Below are positions 17,496 to 27,686 of a stretch of 64,000 nt of DNA, piece by piece. The stretch lies in contig NZ_JASJNC010000003.1 of NCBI RefSeq assembly GCF_030065545.1, positions 422,251 through 486,250 on the forward strand, in the 5' to 3' direction. The notes beneath the pieces were generated by a model that had not been told where the DNA came from, made no database searches, and saw only the letters and a list, made by a program, of their open reading frames with translations. This stretch comes from Marinicella marina (GTDB taxonomy: Bacteria; Pseudomonadota; Gammaproteobacteria; Xanthomonadales; Marinicellaceae). Position 1 is the stretch's first letter. Each line of letters opens with the position of its first letter. The translations under genes and the position numbers were made by a program.

Positions 17496-20400
17496 TTATA
17501 GCGCCTTAAAAACCTGCTTCAATCGCTTCACTGATACTTTTTGTTTGGTGCCGAGGCTTTGCGCAAACAGTGACACCCGTAGTTCTTCCAGCAGCATCAA
17601 AAAGTCTTGATGCTCATCAGTGAACTCATCCACTTGGTCACAGTAATCATAAAATGGCTTACTGACAATGGTCAGTTCTTTGAGTTTATCGATTTCTTTT
17701 TGCGGTGAATGCATGGCGGTTTCCAAGCGCATTTCCAGGCCATTGAAGTACCGTTGGTAATGGCTCAAGTCATCGAGTCTGACATGATGAACAAAATCAG
17801 CATAAACCAAATAATCCAGCTGATAATGCATGTCAGCATAAGTGGCTTCGGTTAACAAGTCGCTCTTCTCTTCGACCAATTGCCATGTTTGGTACCACTT
17901 TTCAATCACAGGCCCCAATACTTTTGACCAATCATAGGTATTTTTATATAGCTTCTGTGCCAAAACATCTGCCAATTGATCGAATTGTGCTTGACTGGCA
18001 ATAAAACCAGCTGAATTGATGTGTTTTTCCAACAAGGCATCGACCACCTCATCTATCAGTTTTTGACCACTTTCCAATGCATTCCAGGCCATTTCTGCTT
18101 TCAGACTGATTTGAACTTTCTTGGCTTGTTTGATGATTTTGGGGTATTTCAATTGCAGTAATTTTTTAATCCCTTGCAGGTGTTTGGCAGCGGCCTGCTG
18201 CGGGTGTTCGAACATGCGCAAACCAACCACATCACCCTGATCAACAATCGCCTGATAGGCCGGTAAACCATTGTCTAATTGCACTTGCTCCACCAGCTCA
18301 CCAAACACCCAATCTCGCGCGCCATCAATTTTTTTGGTTTTTGAGGCGGTTTTTTGAAAACTGCGGTTGGCCTGTTGGCTGAAAGCTGTAATTAAGGCAT
18401 CAAAGTCTCGGCCGCTTTTGAGGGTTTTGTTGTTGTTATCATAGACTAAAAATCTGAATTTCAAGTGATCGTCTAACTGCGTCGCTTGCCAGTCCTCAAT
18501 GGTGGTTTGCAAACCATTTTTCTTAAATACCGTCTTGACTAATTGTTGATAAAAATCCTCATTGTGATCCAAGGACTCACTCAAAATTTCGGCATATTCT
18601 TTGATTGGAAACAACCCTCTTCTGATGCTTTTTGGTAAACCTTTGATTAACATCTCCAACTTTTCAGGCAATAAGCCAGGTACTAAAAACTCAAAGTCAT
18701 TGGCGTTCAAAGCATTCAACCAGGGCAACTGGATATGTGCTGTCACGCCATCAGAATCACTGCCAGGCTGAAATTCATAGCTTAATTTCAATTTCAGGTT
18801 ACGGATACTGATCTGTTCTGGAAAAAGTTGTTCACGGTCTTTCGGCGCCTGCCGCATGTAGAGGTCATTATCAGTAAATCGCAGATCATGATCACCGTTT
18901 TTAGCAATGTGCTTACGCAACTGTACTTCTGAATAAATACCGGCTGGTATCGCTTTGTCATACAGGTCATACAAGGTGTTATGGTCTATCAATAAATCTT
19001 TCTTTCGTGACCGGTCTTCTTCACTTTGAATCGCTGCTATCAATTTGGCATTGTGGTGAAAAAAGGCCATGCGGGTGTGCATGAACTGTTCTACCAAGCC
19101 TTGACTGATGAACAGTTCTCGGGCTGTTTTGGGATCCTTAGGCCCATAGTGAATTTGGTGCTTTTCACTCAACACCAAACCCAACAAAACACTGCGTTGA
19201 TAACCCATGACGGTACCGTGTTTTTTTGACCAAAATGGATCATAAAAAGATTTTTTAATCAGATGACGCCCAACATCGTTGATCCACATCACATCCAAAT
19301 CAGCCACCATGCGCGCAAACACCTGCGAAGTGTGCACAATTTCACCTGCCAATAACCATTTGGGGTTTCTGCCATACAGTCCTGAGCCTGGAAATATCAT
19401 GAATTTTTTGTTTCTGGTGCCCATGTATTCTTTGTCAGATTGATGCAAACCAATGTGAGAAATAAAACCAGCTAACAGGGCTTTGTGAATTTGTTCATAA
19501 TCTGCCTGTTTTTCATTCAGTTGCATTTTTTGTCGTTTCACCAATTGGCTTAATTGACGATTCACATCGCGCCACTCCATATAGCGTTTGATTGAAATGA
19601 AGTTATCTCGACAGTATTGTTTGAAGCCTTTGTTTTTAAGTTCTTGGCGTTTTTTATTGAGCGTTTTCCACATTTTTAATAAAGCCATGAAATCAGAACG
19701 TTCATGGTTAAATTTAGCATGGGCTTTGTCCGCCGCCTGCGACCACTCCAAGGGCCGTTCTCTGGGGTCTTGAATAGACAGACCAGCGACAATGACCAAC
19801 AGTTCCCTCAAACAGCCCAAACCATTGGCTTTGATTAACACCCGACTCAGTTGCACATCGATGGGTAAATGCGCCATCATTTTGCCTGTTTGGGTCAGTT
19901 GTTGCCCTTCATCCAAGGCCTCAAGCTCAATCAAAAGCTGATAGCCATCATTGATCATTTTAAAATCAGGTTGATCTATGAATGGAAAATCTGTCAGGTG
20001 GCCCAATTTCAGTACATGCGTCTGTAATATCACAGAAGCCAATGAAGTCCGCAGAATTTCTGCATCGGTATGTTCAGGTCGGCTTTCGAAATCTTGCTCA
20101 CTGTATAGTCGATAACAATGACCATCAGCAATCCTTCCACACCGACCTTGTCTTTGATTGGCGCTGTCTTGTGCAATGGGTTCAACTTGTAACCCTTGTA
20201 TTTTACTTTTGGCTGAATAACGACTGATGCGAGCCAGGCCGGAATCAATGACGTAATGGATTCTTGGTACCGTGAGTGAAGTTTCAGCCACATTGGTTGA
20301 TAAAATCACCCGTCGTTTATCACCAGGTTTAAAGATCCTCATCTGATCAGCTGCGGTTAATCTGGCATACAGCTTCAACACCTCAGTGTTCGGCAAGTGT

Positions 20401-21302
20401 TTTCTTTGTAGTTGGTCTGCCGCTTCATTGATTTCGCGCTCACCTGGCAGGAAAATCAACACATCACCGACCTTATCGTGAGCATATATTTCATCAACAG
20501 CACGGATAATGCCTTGATTCAATTCTAAGTTATTTTCTTCAAGTGAACGGTAATGAGTGGTTACTGGATAAGAACGACCACTGACATTAATAATCGGTGC
20601 ATCATCAAAATGTTTAGAAAACTTTTCAGTGTCAATGGTGGCTGAGGTAATGACCACCTTGAGGTCTTTTCTTGTTTTGATCAGTTGCTTAATAAAACCC
20701 AACAGAAAGTCGATGTTTAAACTGCGTTCGTGGGCTTCATCGATGATGATGGTGTCATAAGCATTGAGCCATTTGTCACGCAATGTTTGCTGTAACAAGA
20801 TTCCATCAGTCATGAACTTGACGTAACCATCTTCGCTGAATTGATCATCAAAACGCACTTGATAACCAATGGCTTGTCCCAGTGGTTGGTTGATTTCATC
20901 AGCGACTCGCTGTGCCACAGATTTTGCTGCGATTCGTCGGGGTTGGGTACAAGCAATTTGACCGGTCAAGCCAAGCCCCGCTTGCAAACAAATTTTGGGG
21001 ATTTGGGTGGTTTTACCTGAACCTGTCTCACCCGCAATGATGGTCACTTGGTTATTTTTAATTGCCTGGGTAATTTTTTCAGCTTGTTGACTGATGGGTA
21101 ATTCAGCTTCTAATTCAACTTTCGGCAGTGCTGCCAAGCGCTTTTCATATTGTTGTTGGCTGTTATTGATGGCTGATAATACAGGCGCTAATTTTTTTGG
21201 TGTCTTTTTGGCATTGTTCAGCTGGTTTTGTAAACGGTGCAAATCTTTGGCCAAGACATGTCCAGGTAACTGGGTGATTAATTTTTCAATATCAGCTGAC
21301 AC
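17496..21302 (-). CDS. hrpA: ATP-dependent RNA helicase HrpA
   Basis: The 1268-residue protein is a DEAH-box helicase. It has Walker A GETGSGKTTQ near residue 90, the DEAHERS box near 190, SATIDTEKF (motif III) and QRQGRCGRIADG (motif VI), then the HA2/OB region and the long C-terminal DUF3418 region typical of HrpA. It unwinds RNA and acts in mRNA processing and rescue of stalled ribosomes. The start is GTG 21302, 14 bp after the mscS-type gene. Length agrees with E. coli HrpA (about 1300), and the 3' end is complete. Confidence 0.95.
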   Translation of the reverse strand: MSADIEKLITQLPGHVLAKDLHRLQNQLNNAKKTPKKLAPVLSAINNSQQQYEKRLAALPKVELEAELPISQQAEKITQAIKNNQVTIIAGETGSGKTTQIPKICLQAGLGLTGQIACTQPRRIAAKSVAQRVADEINQPLGQAIGYQVRFDDQFSEDGYVKFMTDGILLQQTLRDKWLNAYDTIIIDEAHERSLNIDFLLGFIKQLIKTRKDLKVVITSATIDTEKFSKHFDDAPIINVSGRSYPVTTHYRSLEENNLELNQGIIRAVDEIYAHDKVGDVLIFLPGEREINEAADQLQRKHLPNTEVLKLYARLTAADQMRIFKPGDKRRVILSTNVAETSLTVPRIHYVIDSGLARISRYSAKSKIQGLQVEPIAQDSANQRQGRCGRIADGHCYRLYSEQDFESRPEHTDAEILRTSLASVILQTHVLKLGHLTDFPFIDQPDFKMINDGYQLLIELEALDEGQQLTQTGKMMAHLPIDVQLSRVLIKANGLGCLRELLVIVAGLSIQDPRERPLEWSQAADKAHAKFNHERSDFMALLKMWKTLNKKRQELKNKGFKQYCRDNFISIKRYMEWRDVNRQLSQLVKRQKMQLNEKQADYEQIHKALLAGFISHIGLHQSDKEYMGTRNKKFMIFPGSGLYGRNPKWLLAGEIVHTSQVFARMVADLDVMWINDVGRHLIKKSFYDPFWSKKHGTVMGYQRSVLLGLVLSEKHQIHYGPKDPKTARELFISQGLVEQFMHTRMAFFHHNAKLIAAIQSEEDRSRKKDLLIDHNTLYDLYDKAIPAGIYSEVQLRKHIAKNGDHDLRFTDNDLYMRQAPKDREQLFPEQISIRNLKLKLSYEFQPGSDSDGVTAHIQLPWLNALNANDFEFLVPGLLPEKLEMLIKGLPKSIRRGLFPIKEYAEILSESLDHNEDFYQQLVKTVFKKNGLQTTIEDWQATQLDDHLKFRFLVYDNNNKTLKSGRDFDALITAFSQQANRSFQKTASKTKKIDGARDWVFGELVEQVQLDNGLPAYQAIVDQGDVVGLRMFEHPQQAAAKHLQGIKKLLQLKYPKIIKQAKKVQISLKAEMAWNALESGQKLIDEVVDALLEKHINSAGFIASQAQFDQLADVLAQKLYKNTYDWSKVLGPVIEKWYQTWQLVEEKSDLLTEATYADMHYQLDYLVYADFVHHVRLDDLSHYQRYFNGLEMRLETAMHSPQKEIDKLKELTIVSKPFYDYCDQVDEFTDEHQDFLMLLEELRVSLFAQSLGTKQKVSVKRLKQVFKAL

Positions 21303-21316
21303 GAGCGTGCTTTCGT

Positions 21317-22474
21317 TCAGACTTTATTACTTGGAAATTCTTTGATATACAGGTCTTGTTTGGCGTAAGGGATTTCAATCCCTGCTTGATTGAACGCATC
21401 GTATACTTGCATATGCAGTTCGTGACTGATTCTTCCACGCAACACCGGTTGCGCAATCCAAACCAATAACTCAAAGTCCAATGACGAGGCACCAAATGAC
21501 CTGAACCTGACCCTGGCAGCTGGCTCCTTAACCACCTCATCATGTTGATTGGCTACAGCCATCAACACGTCACAAACTTGTTTGCTGTCACTACCATAAG
21601 CAGCACCTACCTTGATACGAATGCGGCTCTTTTCCCATCGCCCAGAACTTTCATTGATGATTTTGGCATTACCTATCACATTATTCGGTATGGTTATTTC
21701 TACATCATCTCGTGTTAATAAACGCGTTGAGCGCATACCCACATGAGTGACCATACCACGCTCACCTGAGTCCAAATTAACAAAATCACCCACTTTATAA
21801 GGTGTGTCAGCAATGATAAAAAAACCAGAGAATAGGTTGGCCAAAGTATCCTTGGCAGCGAAACCAACCGCAATACCGATGACACCAGCTGAGGCCAACC
21901 AAGCCGTTGGGTTGATACCCCAAATGATCAGTAGGATATAAGAACCTAAGCCAATCAGCAGTATTTTACCCACCAGCTCAAACAAAGGAATGGTTTTGGG
22001 TTGAATGATTTCAAAGCGAGCCCTGTTTCTGGATAAGGTATCCAATAACAAGTGCAGTACTTTAAAGCCTCGCATCATCCAGCTGATGACCAACAAACTG
22101 GCCAATATTCTGATCAAACCACCTTCCAAGCCTGCTGACAGGCCAACAGTCTTTACTGCCACACCTAAGAAGAAGAAAAAGATGGTCAAAAAGAACGGTT
22201 TTTTCAGTGTAGCAATCAGCTGATCATCTACATCACTTTTGGTTCTCTTGGTGATTTGCGACAAACTCTTGGTGAATACCATGACCGCAATTTTTGCTAA
22301 CACATAACCCAAACCAACAGTGACGATGAATGCCAACATCGGAATCGACTGAATTTGTTCCCAATAGGGTTGCCATGAATCAGGTATGTAACTGGATAAG
22401 TTGTTGATTGCCTGTGTTATGTCACTGACTGGTGGTGGGGCTCCATTGGCTTCTGTGGCACCTGCGGTTTGCAT
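21317..22474 (-). CDS. MscS-family mechanosensitive ion channel
   Basis: The 385-residue protein has three to four membrane helices. The last is the pore helix region (ASAGVIGIAVGFAAKDTLANLFSGFFI), followed by the beta domain (YKVGDFVNL, GMVTHVGMRSTRLLTRDD) and an alpha/beta C-terminal cap. It opens under membrane tension to release solutes in osmotic downshock. It starts 1 bp after the sspB stop (TGAGATG), which indicates coupling within the sspA-sspB-mscS-hrpA run. It is larger than E. coli MscS (286) because of an extended N-terminal membrane region. Confidence 0.92.
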   Translation of the reverse strand: MQTAGATEANGAPPPVSDITQAINNLSSYIPDSWQPYWEQIQSIPMLAFIVTVGLGYVLAKIAVMVFTKSLSQITKRTKSDVDDQLIATLKKPFFLTIFFFFLGVAVKTVGLSAGLEGGLIRILASLLVISWMMRGFKVLHLLLDTLSRNRARFEIIQPKTIPLFELVGKILLIGLGSYILLIIWGINPTAWLASAGVIGIAVGFAAKDTLANLFSGFFIIADTPYKVGDFVNLDSGERGMVTHVGMRSTRLLTRDDVEITIPNNVIGNAKIINESSGRWEKSRIRIKVGAAYGSDSKQVCDVLMAVANQHDEVVKEPAARVRFRSFGASSLDFELLVWIAQPVLRGRISHELHMQVYDAFNQAGIEIPYAKQDLYIKEFPSNKV

Positions 22475-22475
22475 C

Positions 22476-22877
22476 TCAATCTACCAGTTTTAAGTGAGGT
22501 TTGGACGATTTATTTTCACTTGATTCTGCGGTTTCATCCGCTGATTGATCATCCGTGTCAGCTTCCTCATGATCCACATCAAACATCATACCTTTGCCGT
22601 TTTCTCTGGCATAAATGGCAGTGATTGACTCCATGGGCACAATAACCGCATGTGAAACGCCACCAAAACGTGCATTAAAAGTCATCAACTCGTCATCCAT
22701 TTGAATGTTTTCAGCTGCATCATAAGACACATTGAGGGTGACCTTGCCATCTTCAATCACACCATCTGGTACTCGGGCACCCGGGTAACTGGCATCGATC
22801 ACCACCAATGGCGTCAAGCCATTGTCGGTGATCCATTCATGTAATGCCTGAACGAAATAAGGCTTTACTGAAGTCAT
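22476..22877 (-). CDS. sspB: ClpXP protease specificity-enhancing factor SspB
   Basis: The protein is taken from ATG 22877 (133 residues, starting MTSVKPYF). The open frame continues upstream to 23006 but only by reading through sspA. SspB binds ssrA-tagged proteins and hands them to ClpXP. The globular domain has FNARFGGVSHAVIVPM. After a long acidic, low-complexity linker, the tail KPHLKLVD matches the ClpX-docking XB motif (RPxLRVVK-like). The gene lies 7 bp after sspA. Confidence 0.93.
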   Translation of the reverse strand: MTSVKPYFVQALHEWITDNGLTPLVVIDASYPGARVPDGVIEDGKVTLNVSYDAAENIQMDDELMTFNARFGGVSHAVIVPMESITAIYARENGKGMMFDVDHEEADTDDQSADETAESSENKSSKPHLKLVD

Positions 22878-22884
22878 GTCAGCA

Positions 22885-23517
22885 TCAAAAATCAAATCGG
22901 TACTCGCGTTCAGATTCAGTGATACTCTTCTTGAAAGCCTTACTTTGGAACATGCGATGGGCATAATTACGCAAAGATTTGGGTAATGACTCCCAATCCA
23001 AACCATAATGTTCCAAACGCCATAAAAATGGCACCAAATTGGTATCCACTAAGGTCATGTCAGTATTCATAAAGTAAGGGTTTTCACTGAAAAGCGCCTC
23101 AGCAGCAACCAATTCACCGGTTAAATCATTGATGGCTTTTTGTTTCTTCTCACCCACACTGTTTTCAATTTTGTCAACGTAGCGGAACCAACCGTTTTCA
23201 AGCCTATAGACAGTGAACCTCAGTCTTGCACGGGTCATTGGATCAGGTGGCATCAGGGGTGGATGTGGATACCTTTCATCTAAATATTCTGTGATGACAT
23301 TAACACCATAGAGGTGCATATCGCGGTCAACCAGAGTTGGAATCTCTAGTTTGGGGTTGTTTGCTAGCAAGTCTTCTGGCGGATCGGATCGATCGACCGA
23401 AATGATTTTGCAGTTGATGCTTTTAGTGGCCAAAAGGAAACGAATTCGATGTGAGTCAAATGCGTCTGTCTCTGAGTAAATGGTTATAACTGATCGTCCA
23501 CGCTCGATAATAGACAC
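22885..23517 (-). CDS. sspA: Stringent starvation protein A
   Basis: The 210-residue glutathione-transferase-fold protein shows the N-terminal thioredoxin-like half (ITIYSETDAFDSHRIRFLLA, NPKLEIPTLVD) and an all-helical C-terminal half. SspA binds RNA polymerase and affects stationary-phase and stress transcription. It starts with GTG 23517 and has AAGGAG upstream. It is the first gene of sspA-sspB-mscS-hrpA and follows petABC, the same neighbourhood as in many gammaproteobacteria. A hairpin lies between petC and sspA. Confidence 0.93.
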   Translation of the reverse strand: MSIIERGRSVITIYSETDAFDSHRIRFLLATKSINCKIISVDRSDPPEDLLANNPKLEIPTLVDRDMHLYGVNVITEYLDERYPHPPLMPPDPMTRARLRFTVYRLENGWFRYVDKIENSVGEKKQKAINDLTGELVAAEALFSENPYFMNTDMTLVDTNLVPFLWRLEHYGLDWESLPKSLRNYAHRMFQSKAFKKSITESEREYRFDF

Positions 23518-23545
23518 CTATAATTTCTCCTTTGTTCTAACGTTA

Positions 23546-23582
23546 AAAGGGTTTTCGCGGTACAAGACCACAAAAACCCTTT
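23546..23582 (-). terminator. Hairpin between petC and sspA, probable terminator or attenuator
   Basis: AAAGGGTTTT and AAAACCCTTT form a 10-bp stem with a loop that can add further pairs. On the minus strand the stem runs into TTTTAACG. It lies just upstream of the sspA ribosome-binding site, so it probably ends petABC transcripts and may limit read-through into sspA. Confidence 0.55.
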
Positions 23583-23631
23583 ATATTACCAAATTTTGGC
23601 TTTTTTGTTAAGTATGGCTGTTTCAGCCAGC

Positions 23632-24369
23632 TCAGTGAATGTCTCTGAAATAGTTAACCTTCAATAAATATGCCATGAATGTAAACAACGACAAAAACAA
23701 CAAAACCCAAGGGGCGTAGGACATGCGAATTAACTGAGCAGGTTCTGAAGAATAGTCCAAAAAGTTAACCAGGTCACGGGCCAAATCTTTGTACTCTTGT
23801 TCACTCAGTAAACCAGCTTCTACCATCTCAAAATTCTGGAAATCTTTGTGCTCATTGCCATCTTCATCATCATAAATATCAAAGTTGGCCTTTCTGATAC
23901 CTTGTAATTCCCATAACACGTGTGGCATAGAGGCATTTGGCAGGGTTAAATTATTCCAACCTGTCACAGAATTTGGATCAGCATAATAGTTAATCAAAAA
24001 GTTGTACAACCAATCCAAACCACGCGCTTTGGCAATTACTGATAAGTCAGGTGGTGTTTTACCAAACCATTCTTTGGCTTGAGCATCACCCATGCTGATG
24101 GTCATTTTGTCGGTGAACTTGGCATCAGTCAAAACCAAACCATTCATCATCTCATCTTCTGACAACTCCAAGTCTTCGGCCACGCGGTTGTAACGCTGAA
24201 AATCCATCGAATGACAACCCATACAATAGTTCATGTATGTTTTGGCACCGTTGCGCAAAGACTCAGTTGAACGGATGTTGGTCTGAACTTTTTCGCCAAT
24301 GTAATAGTCACCTGCAGCCATCAGTAATGGACTGGTGGTTAAAAACATCAATAGTATAATTTTTTTCAT
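23632..24369 (-). CDS. petC: Cytochrome c1 of the cytochrome bc1 complex
   Basis: The 245-residue protein has a signal peptide (residues 1-19). A single haem-c site, CMGCH, lies at 49-53, and a C-terminal membrane anchor (SYAPWVLLFLSLFTFMAYLLK) near 215-235. The axial methionine is probably within the LTLPNASMPHVLW region. It passes electrons from the Rieske protein to a soluble cytochrome c in the periplasm. It overlaps the petB stop by one base (TGATG), and the complex is encoded as petABC. Confidence 0.95.
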   Translation of the reverse strand: MKKIILLMFLTTSPLLMAAGDYYIGEKVQTNIRSTESLRNGAKTYMNYCMGCHSMDFQRYNRVAEDLELSEDEMMNGLVLTDAKFTDKMTISMGDAQAKEWFGKTPPDLSVIAKARGLDWLYNFLINYYADPNSVTGWNNLTLPNASMPHVLWELQGIRKANFDIYDDEDGNEHKDFQNFEMVEAGLLSEQEYKDLARDLVNFLDYSSEPAQLIRMSYAPWVLLFLSLFTFMAYLLKVNYFRDIH

Positions 24370-25610
24370 CAGTGGTCCTCTATTCTCTCAGGCACTTCGT
24401 GGTATTTCTCATTGCGGCTGTAAAAGAACAACCAAACAAAATAGAAGAAATAGAAGGCTGTCAAAACCTGCGCCATTAATTTGTACAATTCAGATGCCGC
24501 CTGCATACCCAACCAACCCAGGATACAGAAAGACACAGCAAACAAACCCAGCATCAGTTTAAATGGCCACCTGCGGTAACGAACAGACCTGACAGGCGAA
24601 CGATCTATCCAAGGCAGGAAGAACAACACAATGATGGCTGCAAACATAATCAATGCACCTAATTGCATGTCAGGTACAGCCCTTAACATGGCATAAAACG
24701 GCGTGAAGTACCATACTGGTTTAATCAGTGCCGGAGTAACCAACGGATCAGCCGGAACGTAGTTGTCATGCTCTAGGAACAGGCCACCCATATCCGGTTT
24801 GATAAACACAATGAACAAAAATATCAACAGAAAAACACCCACACCAAAAATATCTTTCACAGTGTAGTAGGGGTGGAATGGAATGCCATCTAGTGGCTTA
24901 CCGTTCTCGTCTTTGTGTTTTTTGATGTCGATACCTTCGGGGTTGTTTGAACCCACAGTATGTAGCGCAGCTATGTGCAATACCACCAAGGCGACAATAG
25001 CCAATGGTAAAGCCACCACGTGCAAGGCGAAAAATCGATTCAAAGTGGCATCAGAAATAACGTAATCACCACGCACCCACTCAACCAGGGCATCACCAAC
25101 AAACGGCACTGCACCAAATAGCTGTGTGATTACTTTTGCACCCCAGTAAGACATGTTACCCCAAGGTAATACATAGCCCAGGAAGGCTTCAGCCATCAAT
25201 GCCAAATAGATCAACATACCAATGATCCAAACCAACTCTCTGGGTTTTTTGAATGAGCCATATAACAGGCCACGGAACATGTGGAAGTAAATCACCACAA
25301 AAAAGGCTGAAGCGCCAGTGGTGTGCAGGTAACGGATTAACCAACCCCATGGCACATCACGCATGATGTATTCAACCATACCAAATGCTTTATCAGCATC
25401 TGGTTTGTAATGCATGGTCAGCCAAATGCCGGTGACAATTTGGTTAACCAATACCAACAAGGCCAATGAACCGAAGAAATACCAAAAGTTAAAGTTTTTT
25501 GGTGCGTAGTATTCAGATAAGTGGTCTTTATAAAATTGTGTCACTGGAAGTCGGTCATTGATCCAACCACCGATACCACCTTTACTGCTTGAACTGGCAA
25601 TTTTACCCAT
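24369..25610 (-). CDS. petB: Cytochrome b of the cytochrome bc1 complex
   Basis: The 413-residue membrane protein covers the full mitochondrial-type cytochrome b, with both haem-binding halves in one chain. It shows HTTGASAFF with the first histidine pair region, GYVLPWGNMSYWGAKV (Qo region), and the conserved PxW-like motif here as DPLVTPALIKPVWYF. It catalyses quinol oxidation and Q-cycle electron bifurcation. It shares one base with both the petA stop and the petC start, indicating translational coupling. Confidence 0.96.
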   Translation of the reverse strand: MGKIASSSSKGGIGGWINDRLPVTQFYKDHLSEYYAPKNFNFWYFFGSLALLVLVNQIVTGIWLTMHYKPDADKAFGMVEYIMRDVPWGWLIRYLHTTGASAFFVVIYFHMFRGLLYGSFKKPRELVWIIGMLIYLALMAEAFLGYVLPWGNMSYWGAKVITQLFGAVPFVGDALVEWVRGDYVISDATLNRFFALHVVALPLAIVALVVLHIAALHTVGSNNPEGIDIKKHKDENGKPLDGIPFHPYYTVKDIFGVGVFLLIFLFIVFIKPDMGGLFLEHDNYVPADPLVTPALIKPVWYFTPFYAMLRAVPDMQLGALIMFAAIIVLFFLPWIDRSPVRSVRYRRWPFKLMLGLFAVSFCILGWLGMQAASELYKLMAQVLTAFYFFYFVWLFFYSRNEKYHEVPERIEDH

Positions 25611-26197
25611 TATACTTGCTCCCCATCGTTACCAATTTCGATGGTTTTATCATCTAGAAATGTGTATGGAGGGATATCCAAATTACGACTGGCTGGCGAT
25701 CCCGAGAAAACGCGTCCAGAAATATCGAACCTAGAGCTATGGCATGGACAGAAAAATCCACCTTTCCACTCTGCATCAAACTGTTGAGGTACCAAGTCTG
25801 GATAATATTTCGGCGAACAACCTAAATGCGTACAAATACCAACCACAACCAAGAGGTTCTCTTCTCTTGAACGGTAAAGACCATCAACGTATTCAGGCTG
25901 TACACTGCTGGTCGACTCTGGGTCTTTCAGCTTGTCGTTGAGTGATTCTAAAACACCAACTTGTTGGTCGGTTCTGTTAACCACGAAAACCGGTTGGCCT
26001 CGCCACATCACGTTCAGCATCTGGCCTGGCTCAAGCTTTGAAACATCAGCTTTCACTGGACCACCGGCGGCTTTGGCGCGCTCGGAGGGCAACCAGGATT
26101 TGAGAAAAGGCACAGCTGCAAATCCAGCACCTACAGCGCCTAAAGCGCCGGTACTGAGCAATAAAGTGCGGCGACTTTTATTGACATTATCAGTCAT
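25610..26197 (-). CDS. petA: Rieske iron-sulfur subunit of the cytochrome bc1 complex
   Basis: The 195-residue protein has a twin-arginine-type start (KSRRTLLL) and a membrane anchor at about 12-33. The [2Fe-2S] ligands are complete: CTHLGC (Cys122, His124, with disulfide Cys127) and CPCHSS (Cys150, Cys152, His153). It carries electrons from quinol to cytochrome c1. ATG 26197 has AGGGG upstream and opens petABC; the promoter must lie in 26198-26476, which is shared with the divergent protease gene. Confidence 0.96.
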   Translation of the reverse strand: MTDNVNKSRRTLLLSTGALGAVGAGFAAVPFLKSWLPSERAKAAGGPVKADVSKLEPGQMLNVMWRGQPVFVVNRTDQQVGVLESLNDKLKDPESTSSVQPEYVDGLYRSREENLLVVVGICTHLGCSPKYYPDLVPQQFDAEWKGGFFCPCHSSRFDISGRVFSGSPASRNLDIPPYTFLDDKTIEIGNDGEQV

Positions 26198-26476
26198 TGA
26201 ATTAACCCCTAATGAATGTATTCTTGAGAACTGAAGTCGCGCTCAAGATGAATCTATTATTAAATCGCGGCAATTTTACAAGATTTTAATGATATTTCAT
26301 AGCTAAGGCGTAATTTAATCATCAAATAGTAATTGCGGCAAATAGGCTTTGCCAGGTTCTTTTTTGATTAACAACAATGGCGGGAACTCTGAAATGTTTT
26401 ATGAGTCCATACCATGGCTATTACCATAACATGTAATTTCATATACAATCACCTCACAGCAAACGTAACAGACCTT

Positions 26477-27556
26477 ATGAGCGCCACACTAAAATTCATC
26501 ACTAAATATGCAGTCATTGGTTTGGCATGTGCTTTCTTATATGTATTGATTTCGGGAAAAATCAACCCCCAAGATAAAACTATTCAACAACCTCAATTGT
26601 TGTTTTCCTACGCACCAGCAATCAATCAAATAACCACCTCTGTTGTCAGCATCCACATCCAAAGTAACCAAAGACGACCTATCAACGCACCCGGCATTTC
26701 ACCGCGCACACCTTATCAAACAAAGAATTACTTGGGCTCAGGTGTTATCGTCTCAACCAATGGACACATCGTAACCAACAAGCATGTGATTGATGGTGCC
26801 ACCCGCGTGGTGGTTTACCTGTGGGACAACCGGGCTTTTGAGGCCAGCTTTGTGGGTGCTGACCCACTTTCTGATTTGGCCGTGATCAAAATCAATGCAG
26901 CAGACCTCAATCCGGCGGAATTTGCGGACTCCGACTTGATTAATACCGGTGATGTGGTGCTCGCGGTTGGCAATCCCTATGGCTTGAACCAAAGCGCTTC
27001 ACTCGGCATCGTCAGCGCCACAGGTCGACAGGGTTTGGTTGAGAGTCAAGCAGTACAACTAGAAAACTACATTCAGACCGACGCTGCCATCAACCAAGGT
27101 AACTCTGGTGGCCCATTGATTAACCCCCTGGGCCAAGTGGTTGGCTTAAGCGCTGCCAGCTATGGACAATTTGGTGCCGAAGGCATCAACTTTGCCATTC
27201 CATCTAATACCACTGTGAGAATAGTCAACGAATTGATTGAACATGGCAAAGTCCTCAGGGGTTGGGTTGGCCTGGGCTTTTTGATGGATGCAGGTTATGC
27301 CATGTATGGTATTCCCAAACCAGCCAAAGGCATCATGGTGCACAAGGTACATCCAGACAGTGCCGCCGATTTGGCCGGCATCAAAGCGATGGATGTCATC
27401 ACTCACATCAATGATCAAACAGTCAATTCGTTTGAACAGTATCGCAAGATACTATATGAAAACAGCATTGGTGATGCCGTCACCTTAACTGGTTATAACC
27501 AAGACGGTGATTTCAGCCATAACTTGACCATTGAACCACCACTGAGCACTGGCTGA
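26477..27556 (+). CDS. DegS-like periplasmic serine protease (trypsin + PDZ)
   Basis: Taken from ATG 26477 this is 359 residues with an N-terminal membrane anchor at about 10-27. An in-frame ATG at 26414 would add 21 residues, and neither start has a clear ribosome-binding site. The catalytic triad is intact: His103 (TNKHVIDG), Asp133 (DPLSDLAVI) and Ser210 (QGNSGGPL). One PDZ domain follows. One anchor, one protease and one PDZ is the DegS layout; DegS senses unfolded outer-membrane porins and starts sigma-E release. No rseP or rseA is nearby. The next gene encodes an outer-membrane-type protein. Confidence 0.85.
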   Translation: MSATLKFITKYAVIGLACAFLYVLISGKINPQDKTIQQPQLLFSYAPAINQITTSVVSIHIQSNQRRPINAPGISPRTPYQTKNYLGSGVIVSTNGHIVTNKHVIDGATRVVVYLWDNRAFEASFVGADPLSDLAVIKINAADLNPAEFADSDLINTGDVVLAVGNPYGLNQSASLGIVSATGRQGLVESQAVQLENYIQTDAAINQGNSGGPLINPLGQVVGLSAASYGQFGAEGINFAIPSNTTVRIVNELIEHGKVLRGWVGLGFLMDAGYAMYGIPKPAKGIMVHKVHPDSAADLAGIKAMDVITHINDQTVNSFEQYRKILYENSIGDAVTLTGYNQDGDFSHNLTIEPPLSTG

Positions 27557-27686
27557 AGCAAAACAAATGGCCGCCATAAAAACGGATTTACGTCACAATT
27601 CAAACATTAAGTCATGGTTTTATTTGGACTTATTGATTAAAATTTTAATCGCTGATTATAATCACCTAAAGAAATAAGTACGTGCC

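Noticed and set aside
22878..23006. N-terminal extension of sspB
   Set aside because: The extra 43 residues are sspA read in another frame; ATG 22877 matches SspB length.
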